Source: Cladorhizidae sp. MBARI D1340-BT2
Taxonomy: Eukaryota; Porifera; Demospongiae; Poecilosclerida; Cladorhizidae
Assembly: GCA_028752905.1 (NCBI GenBank)
Contig: JAQNBH010000003.1
Coordinates: forward strand, 31,614,722-31,678,721
Length of the DNA: 64,000 nt
Direction of reading: 5' to 3'
Under the pieces are notes generated by a model. The model saw nothing but the letters and a program-made list of their open reading frames with translations, searched no databases and was not told where the DNA came from. The first letter of the stretch is position 1; each line of letters begins with the position of its first letter. The position numbers and the translations under genes are program-made. Below are positions 26,399 through 39,880 of this stretch, in pieces.

Positions 26399-27960
26399 AC
26401 TAGATGCTGTAGCCTTCATCAGTAATAATGACTAGATGCTCTAGCCTTCAGCAGGAATAATGACTAGATGCTCTAGCCTTCATCACAAATAATGACTAGA
26501 TGCTCAGGCCTTCATCAGGAATAATGACTAGATGCTCTAGCCTTCATCAGGAATAATGACTAGATGCCCATGCCTTCATCAGGAATAATGATTAGATGCT
26601 CTAGCCTTCATCATAAATAATGACTAGATGCTCAGGCCTTCATCAGGAATAATGACTATATAGATGCTCTAGTCTTCATCTGTAATAACGACTAGATGCT
26701 CTAGTCTTCATCAGGAATAATGACTAGATGCCCTAGCCTTCATCAGGAATAATGACTAGATGCTCTAGAAATAATGACTAGCCTTCATCAGAAATAATGA
26801 CTAGATGCTCAGGCCTTCATCAGAAATAATGACTAGATGCTCTAGCCTTCATCAGGAATAACGACTAGATGCTCTAGCCTTCACCAGGAATAATGACTAG
26901 ATGCTCTATAAAGCCTTCACCAGGAATAATGACTAGATAGTCTAGCCATCACCAGGAATAATGACTAGATGCTCTAGCCTTCATCAGGAATAATGACTAG
27001 ATGCTGTAGCCTTCATCAGGAATAATGACTAGATGCTCTAGCCTTCATCAGGAATATTGACTAGATGCTCTAGCCTTCATAACTAGATGCTCTAGCCTTC
27101 AACAAGAATAATGACTAGATTCTCTAGCCTTCATCAGGAATAATGACTAGATGCTCTAGCCATCATCAGGAATAATAACTAGATGCTCTAGCCTTCATCA
27201 GGAATAATGACTAGATGCTCTAGCCTTCATCAGGAATTATGACTAGATGCTCAGGCCTTCATCAGGAATAATGACTAGATGCTCTAGCCTTCATCAGTAA
27301 TAATGACTAGATGCTCTAGTCTTCATCAGGAATAATGACTAGATGCCCTAGCCTTCATCAGGAATAATGACTAGATGCCCTAGCCTTCATCAGGAATAAT
27401 GACTAGATGCTCTAGGAATAATGACTAGCCTTCATCAGAAATAATGACTAGATGCTCAGGCCTTCATCATAAATAATGACTAGATGCTCTAGCCTTCATC
27501 AGGAATAATGACTAGATGCTCTAGCCTTCATCACAAATAATGACTAGAAGCTCAGGCCTTCATCAGGAATAATGACTAGAAGCTCTAGCCTTCATCAGTA
27601 ATAATGACTAGATGCTATAGTCTTCATCACGGAATAATGACTAGATGCCCTAGCCTTCATCAGGAATAATGACTAGATGCTCTAGCCTTTATCAGAAATA
27701 ATGACTAGATACTCAGGCCTTCATCAGGAATAATGACTCGATGCTCTAGCCTACATCAGTAATAAAGACTAGATGCCCTAGCCTTCATCAGGAATAATGA
27801 CTAGATGCTCTAGCTTTCTTTTGGAATAATGACTAGCCTTCATCAGAAATAAAGACTAGATGCTCAGGCCTTCATCAGAAATAATGACTAGATGCTCTAG
27901 CCTTCATCAGGAATAATGACTAGATGCTCTAGCCTTCATCAGGAATAATGACTAGATGTT
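26399..27960 (+). repeat. Higher-order repeat G, copy 2
   Basis: This is the partner of 24,405 to about 25,960. It includes a unique ACTATATAGATG insertion monomer near 26,652 and a CATCACGG insertion near 27,626, neither present in copy 1. The match ends close to 27,960. Confidence 0.75.
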
Positions 27961-29984
27961 TAAGCCTTCATCAGGAATAACGACTAGATGCTCTAGCCTT
28001 CATCAGTAATAATGACTAGATGCTCTAGCCTTCATCAGGAATAATGACTAGATGCTCAGGCCTTCATCAGGAATAATGACTAGATGCTCTAGCCTTAATC
28101 AGGAATAATGACTAGATGATCAAGCCTTCATCAGGAATAATGACTAGATGCTCTAGCCTTCACCAGGAATAATGACTAGATGCTCTAGCCTTCATCAGGA
28201 ATAATGACTAGATGCCCTAGCCTTCACCAGGAATAATGACTAGATGCTCTATATAGCCTTCACCAGGAATAATGACTAGATGGTCTAGCCTTCACCAGGA
28301 ATAATGACTAGATGCTCTAGCCTTCATCAGGAATAATGACTAGATGCTCTAGCCTTCATCAGGAATTATGACTAGATGCTCTAGCCTTCATCAGGAATAA
28401 TGACTAGATGCTCTAGCCATCATCAGTAATAATAACTAGATGCTCTAGCCTTCATCAGGAATAATGACTAGATGCTCTAGCCTTCATCAGGAATTATGAC
28501 TAGATGCTCAGGCCTTCATCAGGAATAATGACTAGATGCTCTAGCCTTCATCAGTAATAATGACTAGATGCTCTAGTCTTCATCAGGAATAATGACTAGA
28601 TGCCCTAGCCTTCATCAGGAATAATGACTAGATGCTCTAGCCTTCATCAGTAATAATGACTAGATGCTCTAGCCTTCATAACTAGATGCTCTAGCCTTCA
28701 ACAAGAATAATGACTAGATGCTCTAGCCTTCATCAGGAATAATGACTAGATGCTCTAGCCATCATTATTAATAATAACTAGATGCTCTAGCCTTCATCAG
28801 GAATAATGACTAGATGCTCTAGCCTTCATCAGGTATTATGACTAGATGCTCAGGCCTTCATCAGGAATAATGACTAGATGCTCTAGCCTTCATCAGTAAT
28901 AATGACTAGATGCTCTAGTCTTCATCAGGAATAATGACTAAATGCCCTAGCCTTCATCAGGAATAATGACTAGATGCTCTAGCCTTCATCAGAAATATTG
29001 ACTAGATGCTCAGGCCAATAATGACTAGATGCTCTAGCCTTCATCAGTAATAACGACTAGATGCTCTAGACTTCATCAGGAATAATGACTAGATGCCCTA
29101 GCCTTCATCAGGAATAATGACTAGATGCTCTAGGAATAATGACTAGCCTTCATCAGAAATAATGACTAGATGCTCAGGCCTTCATCAGAAATAATGACTA
29201 GATGCTCTAGCCTTCATCAGGAATAATGACTAGATGCTCTAGCCTTCACCAGGAATAATGACTAGATGCTCTATATAGCCTTCACCTGGAATAATGACTA
29301 GATGGTCTAGCCTTCACCAGGAATAATGACTAGATGCTCTAGCCTTCATCAGGAATAATGACTAGATGCTCTAGCCTTCATCAGGAATAATGACTAGATG
29401 CTCTAGCCTTCATCAGGAATAATGACTAGATACTCTAGCCTTCATGACAAGATGCTCTAGCCTTCAACAAGAATAATGACTAGATGCTCTAGCCTTCATC
29501 AGGAATAATGACTAGATGCTCTAGCAGTCATCAGGAATAATGACTAGATGCTCTAGCCTTCATCAGGAATAATGACTAGATGCTCTAGCCTTCATCAGGA
29601 ATTATGACTAGATGCTCTAGCCTTCATTAGAAATAATGACAGGCCTTCATCAGGAATAATGACTAGACGCCCTAGCCTTCATCAGGAATAATGACTAGAT
29701 GCTCTAGCCTTCATCAGAAATAATGACTAGATGCTCAGGCCTTCATCAGGAATAATGACTAGATGCTCTAGCCTTCATCAGTAATAACGACTAGATGCTC
29801 TAGTCTTCATCAGGAATAATGACTAGATGCCCTAGCCTTCATCAGGAATAATGACTAGATGCTCCAACCTTCTTTAGGAATAATGACTAGCCTTCATCAG
29901 AAATAATGACTAGATGCTCTAGTTTTCATCAGGAATAATCACTAGATGCTGTAGCCTTCATCAGGAATAATGACTAGGTGCTCT
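27961..29984 (+). repeat. Mosaic satellite stretch
   Basis: Pieces here resemble several other blocks without one dominant period. About 28,800-29,215 matches 25,050-25,470, and the 36-bp CTATATAG monomers occur with GGTC monomers as in blocks B to F. The right end (29,870-29,980) introduces the plain CTTCTTTAGG monomer that is typical of everything to the right. There is nothing but satellite here. Confidence 0.7.
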
Positions 29985-32245
29985 AGCCTTCATCAGTAAT
30001 AACGACTAGATGCTCTAGTCTTCATCAGGAATAATGACTAGATGCCCTAGCCTTCATCAGGAATAATGACTAGATGCTCTAGCCTTCTTTAGGAATAATG
30101 ACTAGCCTTCATCTGAAATAATGACTAGATGCTCTAGTCTTCATCAGGAATAATGACTAGATGCTGTAGCCTTCATCAGGAATAATGACTAGATGCTCTA
30201 GCCTTTATCAGGAATAATGACTAGATGCTCTAGCCTTCCATCAGTAATAATGACTAGATGCTCAGGCCATTATCAGGAATAATGACTAGATGCTCTAGCC
30301 TTCATCAGGAATAATGACTAGATGCTCTAGTCTTCATCAGGAATAATGACTAGATGCTCTAGCCTTCATCATGAATAATGACTAGATGCTCTAGCCTTCA
30401 TCAGGAATAATGACTATGCTCTAGCCTTCATCAGGAATAATGACTAGGTGTTCTGGCCTTCATTACTAGATGCTCTACTGGATGCTCAGGCCTGCATCAG
30501 GAATAATGACTAGATGCTCTAGCCTTCATCATGAATAATGATTAGATGCTCTATCCTTCATCAGAAATAATGACTAGGTGCTCTGGCCTTCATTACTAGA
30601 TGCTCTAGACTTCATCAGGAATAATGACTAGATGCTAGCTTTCATCAGGAATAATGACTAGATGCTCTAGCCTTCATAATGAATATAATGACAAGGTGCT
30701 CTGGCCTTCATTACTAGATGCTCTAGCCTTCATTAGAAATAATGACTAGATGCTCTAGCCTTTATCAGGAATAATGACTAGATGCTCAGCCTTCTATAGG
30801 AATAATGACTAGCCTTCATCAGAAATAATGAATAGATGCTCTAGTCTTCATCAGGAATAATGACTAGATGCTGTAGCCTTCATCAGTAATAACGACTAGA
30901 TGCTCTAGTCTTCATCAGGAATAATGACTAGATGCCCTTGCCTTCATCAGGAATAATGACTAGATGCTCTAGCCTTCTTTAGGAATAATGACTAGCCTTC
31001 ATCTGAAATAATGACTAGATGCTCTAGTCTTCATCAGGAATAATGAATAGATGCTGTAGCCTTCATCAGGAATAATGACTAGATGCTCTAGCCTTTATCA
31101 GGAATAATGACTAGATGCTCTAGCCTTCATCAGTAATAATGACTAGATGCTCAGGCCATTATCAGGAATAATGACTAAATGCTCTAGCCTTCATCAGGAA
31201 TAATGACTAGATGCTCTAGTCCTCATCAGGAATAATGACTAGATGCTCTAGCCTTCATCATGAATAATGACTAGATGCTCTAGCCTTCATCAGGAATAAT
31301 GACTATGCTCTAGCCTTCATCAGGAATAATGACTAGGTGCTCTGGCCTTCATTACTAGATGCTCTACTGGATGCTCAGGCCTGCATCAGGAATAATGACT
31401 AGATGCTCTAGCCTTCATCATGAATAATGATTAGATGCTCTATCCTTCATCAGGAATAATGACTAGGTGCTCTGGCCTTCATTACTAGATGCTCTAGATT
31501 TCATCAGGAATAATGACTAGATGCTAGCTTTCATCAGGAATAATGACTAGATGCTCTAGCCTTCATAATCAATATAATGACAAGGTGCACTGGCCTTCAT
31601 TACTAGATGCTCTAGCCTTCATTAGAAATAATGACTAGATGCTCTAGCCTTTATCAGGAATAATGGCTAGATGCTCCAGCCTTCATCAGGAATAATGACT
31701 AGATGCTCTAGCCTTCATCAGTAATAACGACTAGATGCTCTAGTCTTCATCAGGAATAATGACTAAATGCCCTAACCTTCATCAGGAATAATGACTAGAT
31801 GCTCTAGCCTTCTTTAGGAATAATGACTAGCCTTCATCTATAATAATGACTAGATGCTCTAGTCTTCATCAGGAATAATGACTAGATGCTGTAGCCTTCA
31901 TCAGGAATAATGACTAGATGCTCTAGCCTTTATCAGGAATAATGACTAGATGCTCTAGCCTTCATCAGTAATAATGACTAGATGCTCAGGCCATTATCAG
32001 GAATAATGACTAGATGCTCTAGCCTTCATCAGGAATAATGACTAGATGCTCTAGTCTTCATCAGGAATAATGACTAGATGCTCTAGCCTTCATCATGAAT
32101 AATGACTAGATGCTCTAGCCTTCATCAGGAATAATGACTATGCTCTAGCCTTCATCAGGAATAATGACTAGGTGCTCTGGCCTTCATTACTATATGCTCT
32201 ACTGGATGCTCAGGCCTGCATCAGGAATAATGACTAGATGCTCTA
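29985..32245 (+). repeat. Higher-order repeat H, copy 1
   Basis: This block introduces a set of variants absent to its left: the 22-bp monomer with GGCCTTCATTACTAG, the CTACTGGATGCTCAGG fusion (30,475, 31,364 and 32,199), the 30-bp monomers with GACTATGCTC and GATGCTAGCTTTC, and the TAATGAATATAATG monomer. The CTACTGG spacing of 889 and 835 bp shows that it is built of sub-repeats. It recurs at offset 2,758-2,790: CATCTGA at 30,110/32,869, CAGCC at 30,787/33,545, CCTTGCC at 30,936/33,726. It breaks off at about 32,245 at the abnormal junction CTCTATCATCAGG. Confidence 0.85.
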
Positions 32246-32740
32246 TCATCAGGAATAATGACTAGAAGCTCTTGTCTTCATCAGGAATAATGACTAAATG
32301 CTGTAGCCTTCATCAGGAATAATGACTAGATGCTCTAGGCTTCATCAGGAATAATGACTAGATGCTCTAGCCTTCATCACAAATAATGACTAGATGCTCA
32401 GGCCTTCATCAGGAATAATGACTAGATGCTCTAGCCTTCATCAGTAATAATGGCTAGATGCTCTAGTCTTCATCAGGAATAATGACTAGATGCCCTAGCC
32501 TTCATCAGGAATAATGACTAGATTCTCTAGCTTTCTTTAGGAATATTGACTAGCCTTCATCAGAAATAATGACTAGATGCTCAGGCCTTCATCAGAAATA
32601 ATGACTAGATGCTCTAGCCTTCATCATGAATAATGATTAGATGCTCTAGCCTTCATCAGGAATAATGACCAGATGCTCTAGCCTTCATCACAAATAATGA
32701 CTAGATGCTCAGGCCTTCATCAGGAATAATGACTAGATGC
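32246..32740 (+). repeat. 0.5-kb segment of older type interrupting HOR H
   Basis: These roughly 15 monomers lack the HOR H variants and instead show the order CTTGTC, CTGTAG, CATCACAAAT, CAGGCC, CAGTAAT with TAGTC, GCCC, CTTTCTTTAGG, GACTAGCC. That order is found in 9-23 kb, for example around 18,080-18,300 and 22,700-22,960. It sits exactly between two copies of H. Confidence 0.75.
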
Positions 32741-35035
32741 TCTAGCCTTCATCAGTAATAATGACTAAATGCGCTAGTCTTCATCAGGAATAATGACTAG
32801 ATGCCCTAGCCTTCATCAGGAATAATGACTAGATGCTCTAGCCTTCTTTAGGAATAATGACTAGCCTTCATCTGAAATAATGACTAGATGCTCTAGTCTT
32901 CATCAGGAATAATGACTAGATGCTGTAGCCTTCATCAGGAATAATGACTAGATGCTCTAGCCTTTATCAGGAATAATGACTAGATGCTCTAGCCTTCATC
33001 AGTAATAATGACTAGATGCTCAGGCCATTATCAGGAATAATGACTAGATGCTCTAGCCTTCATCAGGAATAATGACTAGATGCTCTAGTCTTCATCAGGA
33101 ATAATGGCTAGATGCTCTAGCCTTCATCATGAATAATGACTAGATGCTCTAGCCTTCATCAGGAATAATGACTATGCTCTAGCCTTCATCAGGAATAATG
33201 ACTAGGTGTTCTGGCCTTCATTACTAGATGCTCTACTGGATGCTCAGGCCTGCATCAGGAATAATGACTAGATGCTCTAGCCTTCATCATGAATAATGAT
33301 TAGATGCTCTATCCTTCATCAGAAATAATGACTAGGTGCTCTGGCCTTCATTACTAGATGCTCTAGACTTCATCAGGAATAATGACTAGATGCTAGCTTT
33401 CATCAGGAATAATGACTAGATGCTCTAGCCTTCATAATGAATATAATGACAAGGTGCTCTGGCCTTCATTACTAGATGCTCTAGTCTTCATTAGAAATAA
33501 TGACTAGATGCTCTAGCCTTTATCAGGAATAATGACTAGATGCTCAGCCTTCTATAGGAATAATGACTAGCCTTCATCAGAAATAATGACTAGATGCTCT
33601 AGTCTTCATCAGGAATAATGACTAGATGCTGTAGCCTTCATCAGGAATAATGACTAGATGCTCTAGCATTCATCAGTAATAACGACTAGATGCTCTAGTC
33701 TTCATCAGGAATAATGACTAGATGCCCTTGCCTTCATCAGGAATAATGACTAGATGCTCTAGCCTTCTTTAGGAATAATGACTAGCCTTCATCTGAAATA
33801 ATGACTAGATGCTCTAGTCTTCATCAGGAATAATGAATAGATGCTGTAGCCTTCATCAGGAATAATGACTAGATGCTCTAGCCTTTATCAGGAATAATGA
33901 CTAGATGCTCTAGCCTTCATCAGTAATAATGACTAGATGCTCAGGCCATTATCAGGAATAATGACTAGATGCTCTAGCCTTCATCAGGAATAATGACTAG
34001 ATGCTCTAGTCTTCATCAGGAATAATGACTAGATGCTCTAGCCTTCATCATGAATAATGACTAGATGCTCTAGCCTTCATCAGGAATAATGACTATGCTC
34101 TAGTCTTCATCAAGAATAATGACTAGGTGCTCTGGCCTTCATTACTAGATGCTCTACTGGATGCTCAGGCCTGCATCAGGAATAATGACTAGATGCTCTA
34201 GCCTTCATCATGAATAATGATTAGATGCTCTATCCTTCATCAGGAATAATGACTAGGTGCTCTGGCCTTCATTACTAGATGCTCTAGATTTCATCAGGAA
34301 TAATGACTAGATGCTAGCTTTCATCAGGAATAATGACTAGATGCTCTAGCCTTCATAATCAATATAATGACAAGGTGCACTGGCCTTCATTACTAGATGC
34401 TCTAGCCTTCATTAGAAATAATGACTAGATGCTCTAGCCTTTATCAGGAATAATGGCTAGATGCTCCAGCCTTCATCAGGAATAATGACTAGATGCTCTA
34501 GCCTTCATCAGTAATAACGACTAGATGCTCTAGTCTTCATCAGGAATAATGACTAAATGCCCTAGCCTTCATCAGGAATAATGACTAGATGCTCTAGCCT
34601 TCTTTAGGAATAATGACTAGCCTTCATCTATAATAATGACTAGATGCTCTAGTCTTCATCAGGAATAATGACTAGATGCTGTAGCCTTCATCAGGAATAA
34701 TGACTAGATGCTCTAGCCTTTATCAGGAATAATGACTAGATGCTCTAGCCTTCATCAGTAATAATGACTAGATGCTCAGGCCATTATCAGGAATAATGAC
34801 TAGATGCTCTAGCCTTCATCAGGAATAATGACTAGATGCTCTAGTCTTCATCAGGAATAATGACTAGATGCTCTAGCCTTCATCATGAATAATGACTAGA
34901 TGCTCTAGCCTTCATCAGGAATAATGACTATGCTCTAGCCTTCATCAGGAATAATGACTAGGTGCTCTGGCCTTCATTACTATATGCTCTACTGGATGCT
35001 CAGGCCTGCATCAGGAATAATGACTAGATGCTCTA
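32741..35035 (+). repeat. Higher-order repeat H, copy 2
   Basis: This is the second copy, with CTACTGG at 33,233, 34,154 and 34,989 (spacings 921 and 835). Relative to copy 1 it carries one extra monomer near 33,640-33,680, changing the offset from 2,758 to 2,790. Copy 1 has a 1-bp insertion (CTTCCATC near 30,237) that this copy lacks. Confidence 0.85.
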
Positions 35036-36211
35036 GCCTTCATCATGAATAATGATTAGATGCTCTATCCTTCATCAGGAATAATGACTAGGTGCTCTGG
35101 CCTTCATTACTAGATGCTCTAGACTTCATCAGGAATAATGACTAGATGCTAGCTTTTATCAGGAATAATGACTAGATGCTCTAGCCTTCATAATGAATAT
35201 AATGACAAGATGCTCTGGCCTTCATTACTATATGCTCTAGCCTTCATTAGAAATTATGACTAGATGCTCTAGCCTTTATCAGGAATAATGACTAGATGCT
35301 CCAGCCTTCTTTAGGAATAATGACTAGCCTTCATCAGAAATAATGACTAGATGCTCTAGTCTTCATCAGGAATAATGACTAGATGCTGTAGCCTTCATCA
35401 GGAATAATGACTAGATGCTCTAGCCTTCATCAGTAATAACGACTAGATGCTCTAGTCTTCTTCAGGAATAATGACTAGATGCCCTAGCCTTCATCAGGAA
35501 TAATGACTAGATGCTCTAGCCTTCTTTAGGAATAATGACTAGCCTTCATCTGAAATAATGACTAGATGCTCTAGTCTTCATCAGGAATAATGACTAGATG
35601 CTGTAGCCTTCATCAGGAATAATGACTAGATGCTCTAGCCTTTATCAGGAATAAAGACTAGATGCTCTAGCCTTCATCAGTCATAATGACTAGATGCTCA
35701 GGCCATTATCAGGAATAATGACTAGATGCTCTAGCCTTCATCAGGAATAATGACTAGATGCTCTAGTCTTCATCAGGAATAATGACTAGATGCTCTAGCC
35801 TTCATCATGAATAATGACTAGATGCTCTAGCCTTCATCAGGAATAATGACTATGCTCTAGCCTTCATCAGGAATAATGACTAGGTGCTCTGGCCTTCATT
35901 ACTAGATGCTCTACTGGATGCTCAGGCCTGCATCAGGATTAATGACTAGATGCTCTAGCCTTCATCATGAATAATGATTAGATGCTCTATCCTTCATCAG
36001 GAATAATGACTAGGTGCTCTGGCCTTCATTACTAGATGCTCTAGATTTCATCAGGAATAATGACTAGATGCTAGCTTTCATCAGGAATAATAACTAGATG
36101 CTCTAGCCTTCATAATGAATATAATGACAAGGTGCACTGGCCTTCATTACTAGATGCTCTAGCCTTCATTAGAAATAATGACTAGATGCTCTAGCCTTTA
36201 TCAGGAATAAT
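35036..36211 (+). repeat. Further sub-repeat of HOR H (partial third copy)
   Basis: The H-type order continues for one more sub-repeat, with CTACTGG at 35,911, 922 bp after 34,989. GATTTCATC at 36,044 pairs with 34,288 (offset 1,756), identifying it with the middle sub-repeat of copy 2. It ends at the TGGCAAGATGCTCC monomer (36,211) that opens HOR I. Confidence 0.8.
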
Positions 36212-39200
36212 GGCAAGATGCTCCAGCCTTCATCAGGAATAATGACTAGATGCTCTAGCCTTCATCAGGAATAATGACTAGATGCTCTAGCCTTCACCAG
36301 GAATAATGACTAGATGCTCTAGCCTTCATCAGGAATATTGACTAAATGCTCTAGCCTTCATCAGGAATAATGACTAGATGCTCTAGCCTTCATCAGGAAT
36401 AATGACTAGATGCTCTAGCCTTCATCAGGAATAATGCCTAGATGCTCTAGTCTTCATCAGGAATAATTACTAGATGCTGTAGCCTTCATCAGGTATAATG
36501 ACTAGATGCTCTAGCCTTCATCAGGAATAATGACTAGATGCTCTAGCCTTTATCAGAAATAATGACTAGATGCTCAGGCCTTCATCAGGAATAATGACTA
36601 GATGCTCTAGCCTTCATCAGGAATAATGACTAGATGCTCTAGCCTTCATCAGGAATAATGACTAGATGTTCTAGCCTTTACCAGAAATAATGACTAGATG
36701 CTCTAGCCTTCATAAGGAATAATGACTAGCCTTCATCAGAAATAATGACTAGATGCTCAGGCCTTCATCAGAAATAATGACTAGATGCTCTAACCTTCAT
36801 AAGGAATAATGACTAGATGCTCTAGCCTTCATCAGGAATAATGACTAGATGCTCTAGCCTTCACCAGGAATAATGATTAAATGCTCTATATAGCCTTCAC
36901 CAGCAATAATGATTAGATGGTCTAGCCTTCACCAGGAATAATGACTAGATGCTCTAGCTTTCATCAGGAATAATGACTAGATGCTCTAGCCTTCATCAGG
37001 AATAATGACCTAGCCTTCATCAGGAATAATGACTAGATCCTCTAGCCTTCATCAGGAATAATGACTAGATGCTCAGGTCTTCATCAGGAATAATGACTAG
37101 ATGCTCTAGCCTTAATCAGTAATAACGACTAGATGCTCTAGTCTTCATCAGGAATAATGACTAGATGCCCTAGCCTTCATCAGGAATAATGACTAGTTGC
37201 TCTAGGAATAATGACTAGCCTTCATCAGAAATAATGACTAGATGCTCAGGCCTTCATCAGAAATAATGACTAGATACTCTAGCCTTCATCAGGAATAATG
37301 ACTAAATGCTCTAACCTTCATCAGGAATAATGACTAGATGCTCTAGCCTTCACCAGGAATAATGACCAGATGCTCTATATAGCCTTTTCCAGGAATAATG
37401 ACTAGATGGTCTAGCCTTCACCGGAATAATGACTAGATGCTCTAGCCTTCATCAAGAATAATGACTAGATGCTCTAGCCTTAATCAGGAATAATGACTAG
37501 ATGCTCTAGCCTTCTTTAGGAATAATGACTAGCCTTCATCAGAAATAATGACTAGATGTTCTAGTCTTCATCAGGAATAATGACTAGATGCTGTAGCCTT
37601 CATCAGGAATAATGACTAGATGCTCTAGCCTTTATCAGGAATAATGACTAGATGCTCTAGCCTTCATCAGTAATAATGACTAGATGCTCAGGCCTTTATC
37701 AGGAATAATGACTAGATGCTCTAGCCTTCATCAGGAATAATGACTAGATGCTCTAGTCTTCATCAGGAATAATGACTAGATCCTCTAGCCTTCATCATGA
37801 ATAATGACTAGATTCTCTAGCCTTCATCAGGAATAATGACTATACTCTAGCCTTCATCAGGAATAATGACTAGGTGCTCTGTCCTTCAATACTAGATGCT
37901 CTACTTGATGCTCAGGCCTTCATCAGGAATAATGATTAGATGCTCTATCCTTCATCAGGAATAATGACTAGGTGCTCTGGTCTTCATTACTAGATGCTCT
38001 AGCCTTCATTAGAAATAATGACTAGATGCTCTAGAGTTATTCAGGAATAATGACTAGATGCTAGCTTTCATCAGGAATAATGAGTAGATGCTCTTGCCTT
38101 CATATGAATAATGACAAGGTGCTCTGGCCTTCTTTACTAGATACTTTAGCCTTCATTAGAAATAATGACTAGATGCTCTAGCCTTTATCAGGAATAATGG
38201 CTAGATGCTCCAGCCTTCATCAGGAATAATGACTAGATGCTGTAGCCTTCATCAGGAATAATGACTAGATGCTCTAGCCTTCATCAGTAATAACGACTAG
38301 ATGCTCTAGTCTTCATCAGGAATAATGACTAGATGCCCTAGCTTTCATCAGTAATAACGACTAGATGCTCTAGCCTTCATCAGGAATAATGACCTAGCCT
38401 TCATCAGGAATAATGACTAGATCCTTTAGCCTTCATCAGGAATAATGACTAGATGCTCAGGTCTTCATCAGGAATAATGACTAGATGCTCTACCCTTCAT
38501 CAGTAATAACGACTAGATGCTCTAGTCTTCATCAGGAATAATGACTAGATGCCCTAGCCTTCATCAGGAATAATGACTAGTTGCTCTACGAATAATGACT
38601 AGCCTTCATCAGAAATAATGACTAGATGCTCAGGCCTTCATCAGAAATAATGACTAGATACTCTAGCCTTCATCAGGAATAATGACTAAATGCTCTAACC
38701 TTCATCAGGAATAATGACTAGATGCTCTAACCTTCACCAGGAATGATGACTAGATGCTCTATATAGCCTTTTCCAGGAATAATGACTAGATGGTCTAGCC
38801 TTCACCAGGAATAATGACTAGATGCTCTAGCCTTCATCAGGAATAATGACTAGATGCTCTAGCCTTCATCAGGAATAATGACTAGATGCTCTAGCCTTCA
38901 TTATAAATAATAACTAGATGCTCTAGTTGCTCTAGCCTTCATCAGGAATAATGACTAGATGCTCTAACCTTCATTAGGCTAGGTGCTCTGGCCTTCATTA
39001 CTAGATGCTCTAGCCTTCATTACTAGATGCTCAGGCCTTCATCAGGAATAATGACTAGATGCTCTAGCCTTCATCAGTAATAATGACTAGATGCTCTAGC
39101 CTTCAACAAGAATAATGACTAGATGCTCTAGCCTTCATCAGGAATAATGACTAGATGCTCTATCCGTAATCAGGAATAATGACTAGATGCTCTAGTCTTC

Positions 39201-39880
39201 ATCAGGAATAATGACTAGATGCCCTAGCCTTCATCAGGAATAATGACTAGATGCTCTAGCTTTCTTTAGGAATAATGACTAGCCTTCATCAGAAATAATG
39301 ACTAGATGCTCAGGACTTCATCAGAAATAATGACTAGATGCTCTAGCCTTCATCAGGAATAATGACTAGATGCTCTAGCCTTCATCAGGAATAATGACTA
39401 GATGTTCTAGCCTTCACCAGGAATAATGACTAGATGCTCTATATAGCCTTCACCAGGAATAATGACTAGTGGTCTAGCCTTCACCAGGAATAATGACTAG
39501 ATGCTCTAGCCTTCATCAGTAATAATGACTAAATGCTCTAGCCTTCATCAGGAATAATGACTAGATGCTCTAGCCTTCATCAGGAATAATGACTAGATGC
39601 TCTAGCCTTCATTAGAAATAATAACTAGATGCTCTAGTTGCTCTAGCCTTCATCAGGAATAATGACTAGATGCTCTAACCTTCATTAGGCTAGGTGCTCT
39701 GGCCTTCATTACTAGATGCTCTAGCCTTCATTACTAGATGCTCAGGCCTTCATCAGGAATAATGAGTAGATGCTCTTGCCTTCATATGTATAATGACAAG
39801 GTGCTCTGGCCTTCTTTACTAGATACTTTAGCCTTCATTAGAAATAATGACTAGATGCTCTAGCCTTTATCAGGAATAAT
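36212..39880 (+). repeat. Higher-order repeat I, copy 1 (~3.67 kb)
   Basis: This is bounded by the GGCAAGATGCTCC monomers at 36,212 and 39,881. Paired markers in copy 2: ATTGACTAAA 36,337/39,999, GTTCTAGCCTTTACC 36,668/40,330, CAGCAATAATG 36,901/40,563, and CTACTTGATG 37,901/41,564, at a near-constant offset of 3,662-3,663. The right kilobase (38,880-39,880) differs from copy 2 and contains an inserted cassette, annotated separately. Confidence 0.87.
38895..39755 (+). repeat. Foreign-type cassette flanked by ~150-bp direct repeats
   Basis: Two near-identical flanks of about 150 bp, each with CTAGTTGCTCTAGCC then CATTAGGCTAGG then CATTACTAG monomers, lie 701 bp apart (TAGTTGC at 38,934 and 39,635). 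Between them, about 39,065-39,500 has the monomer order of the 8,500-8,960 region: CAGTAAT, CAACAAG, CTATCCGT, TAGTC, GCCC, CTTTCTTTAGG, GACTAGCC, CAGAAAT with CAGG, GTTC, CTATATAG, GGTC. This order is otherwise typical of the left third of the window, about 30 kb away. It is absent from the corresponding place in copy 2 of HOR I (about 42,530). It may be an ectopic copy captured between duplicated flanks. Confidence 0.75.

Noticed and set aside
36660..36690. GTTCTAGCCTTTACC marker as a possible site-specific recombination or attachment site, since it recurs at HOR starts
   Set aside because: It is an ordinary monomer with two or three substitutions. Using it as the HOR start is my choice of phase, and there is no sign that exchange happens there, except that the K array breaks about 43 bp after its last occurrence.
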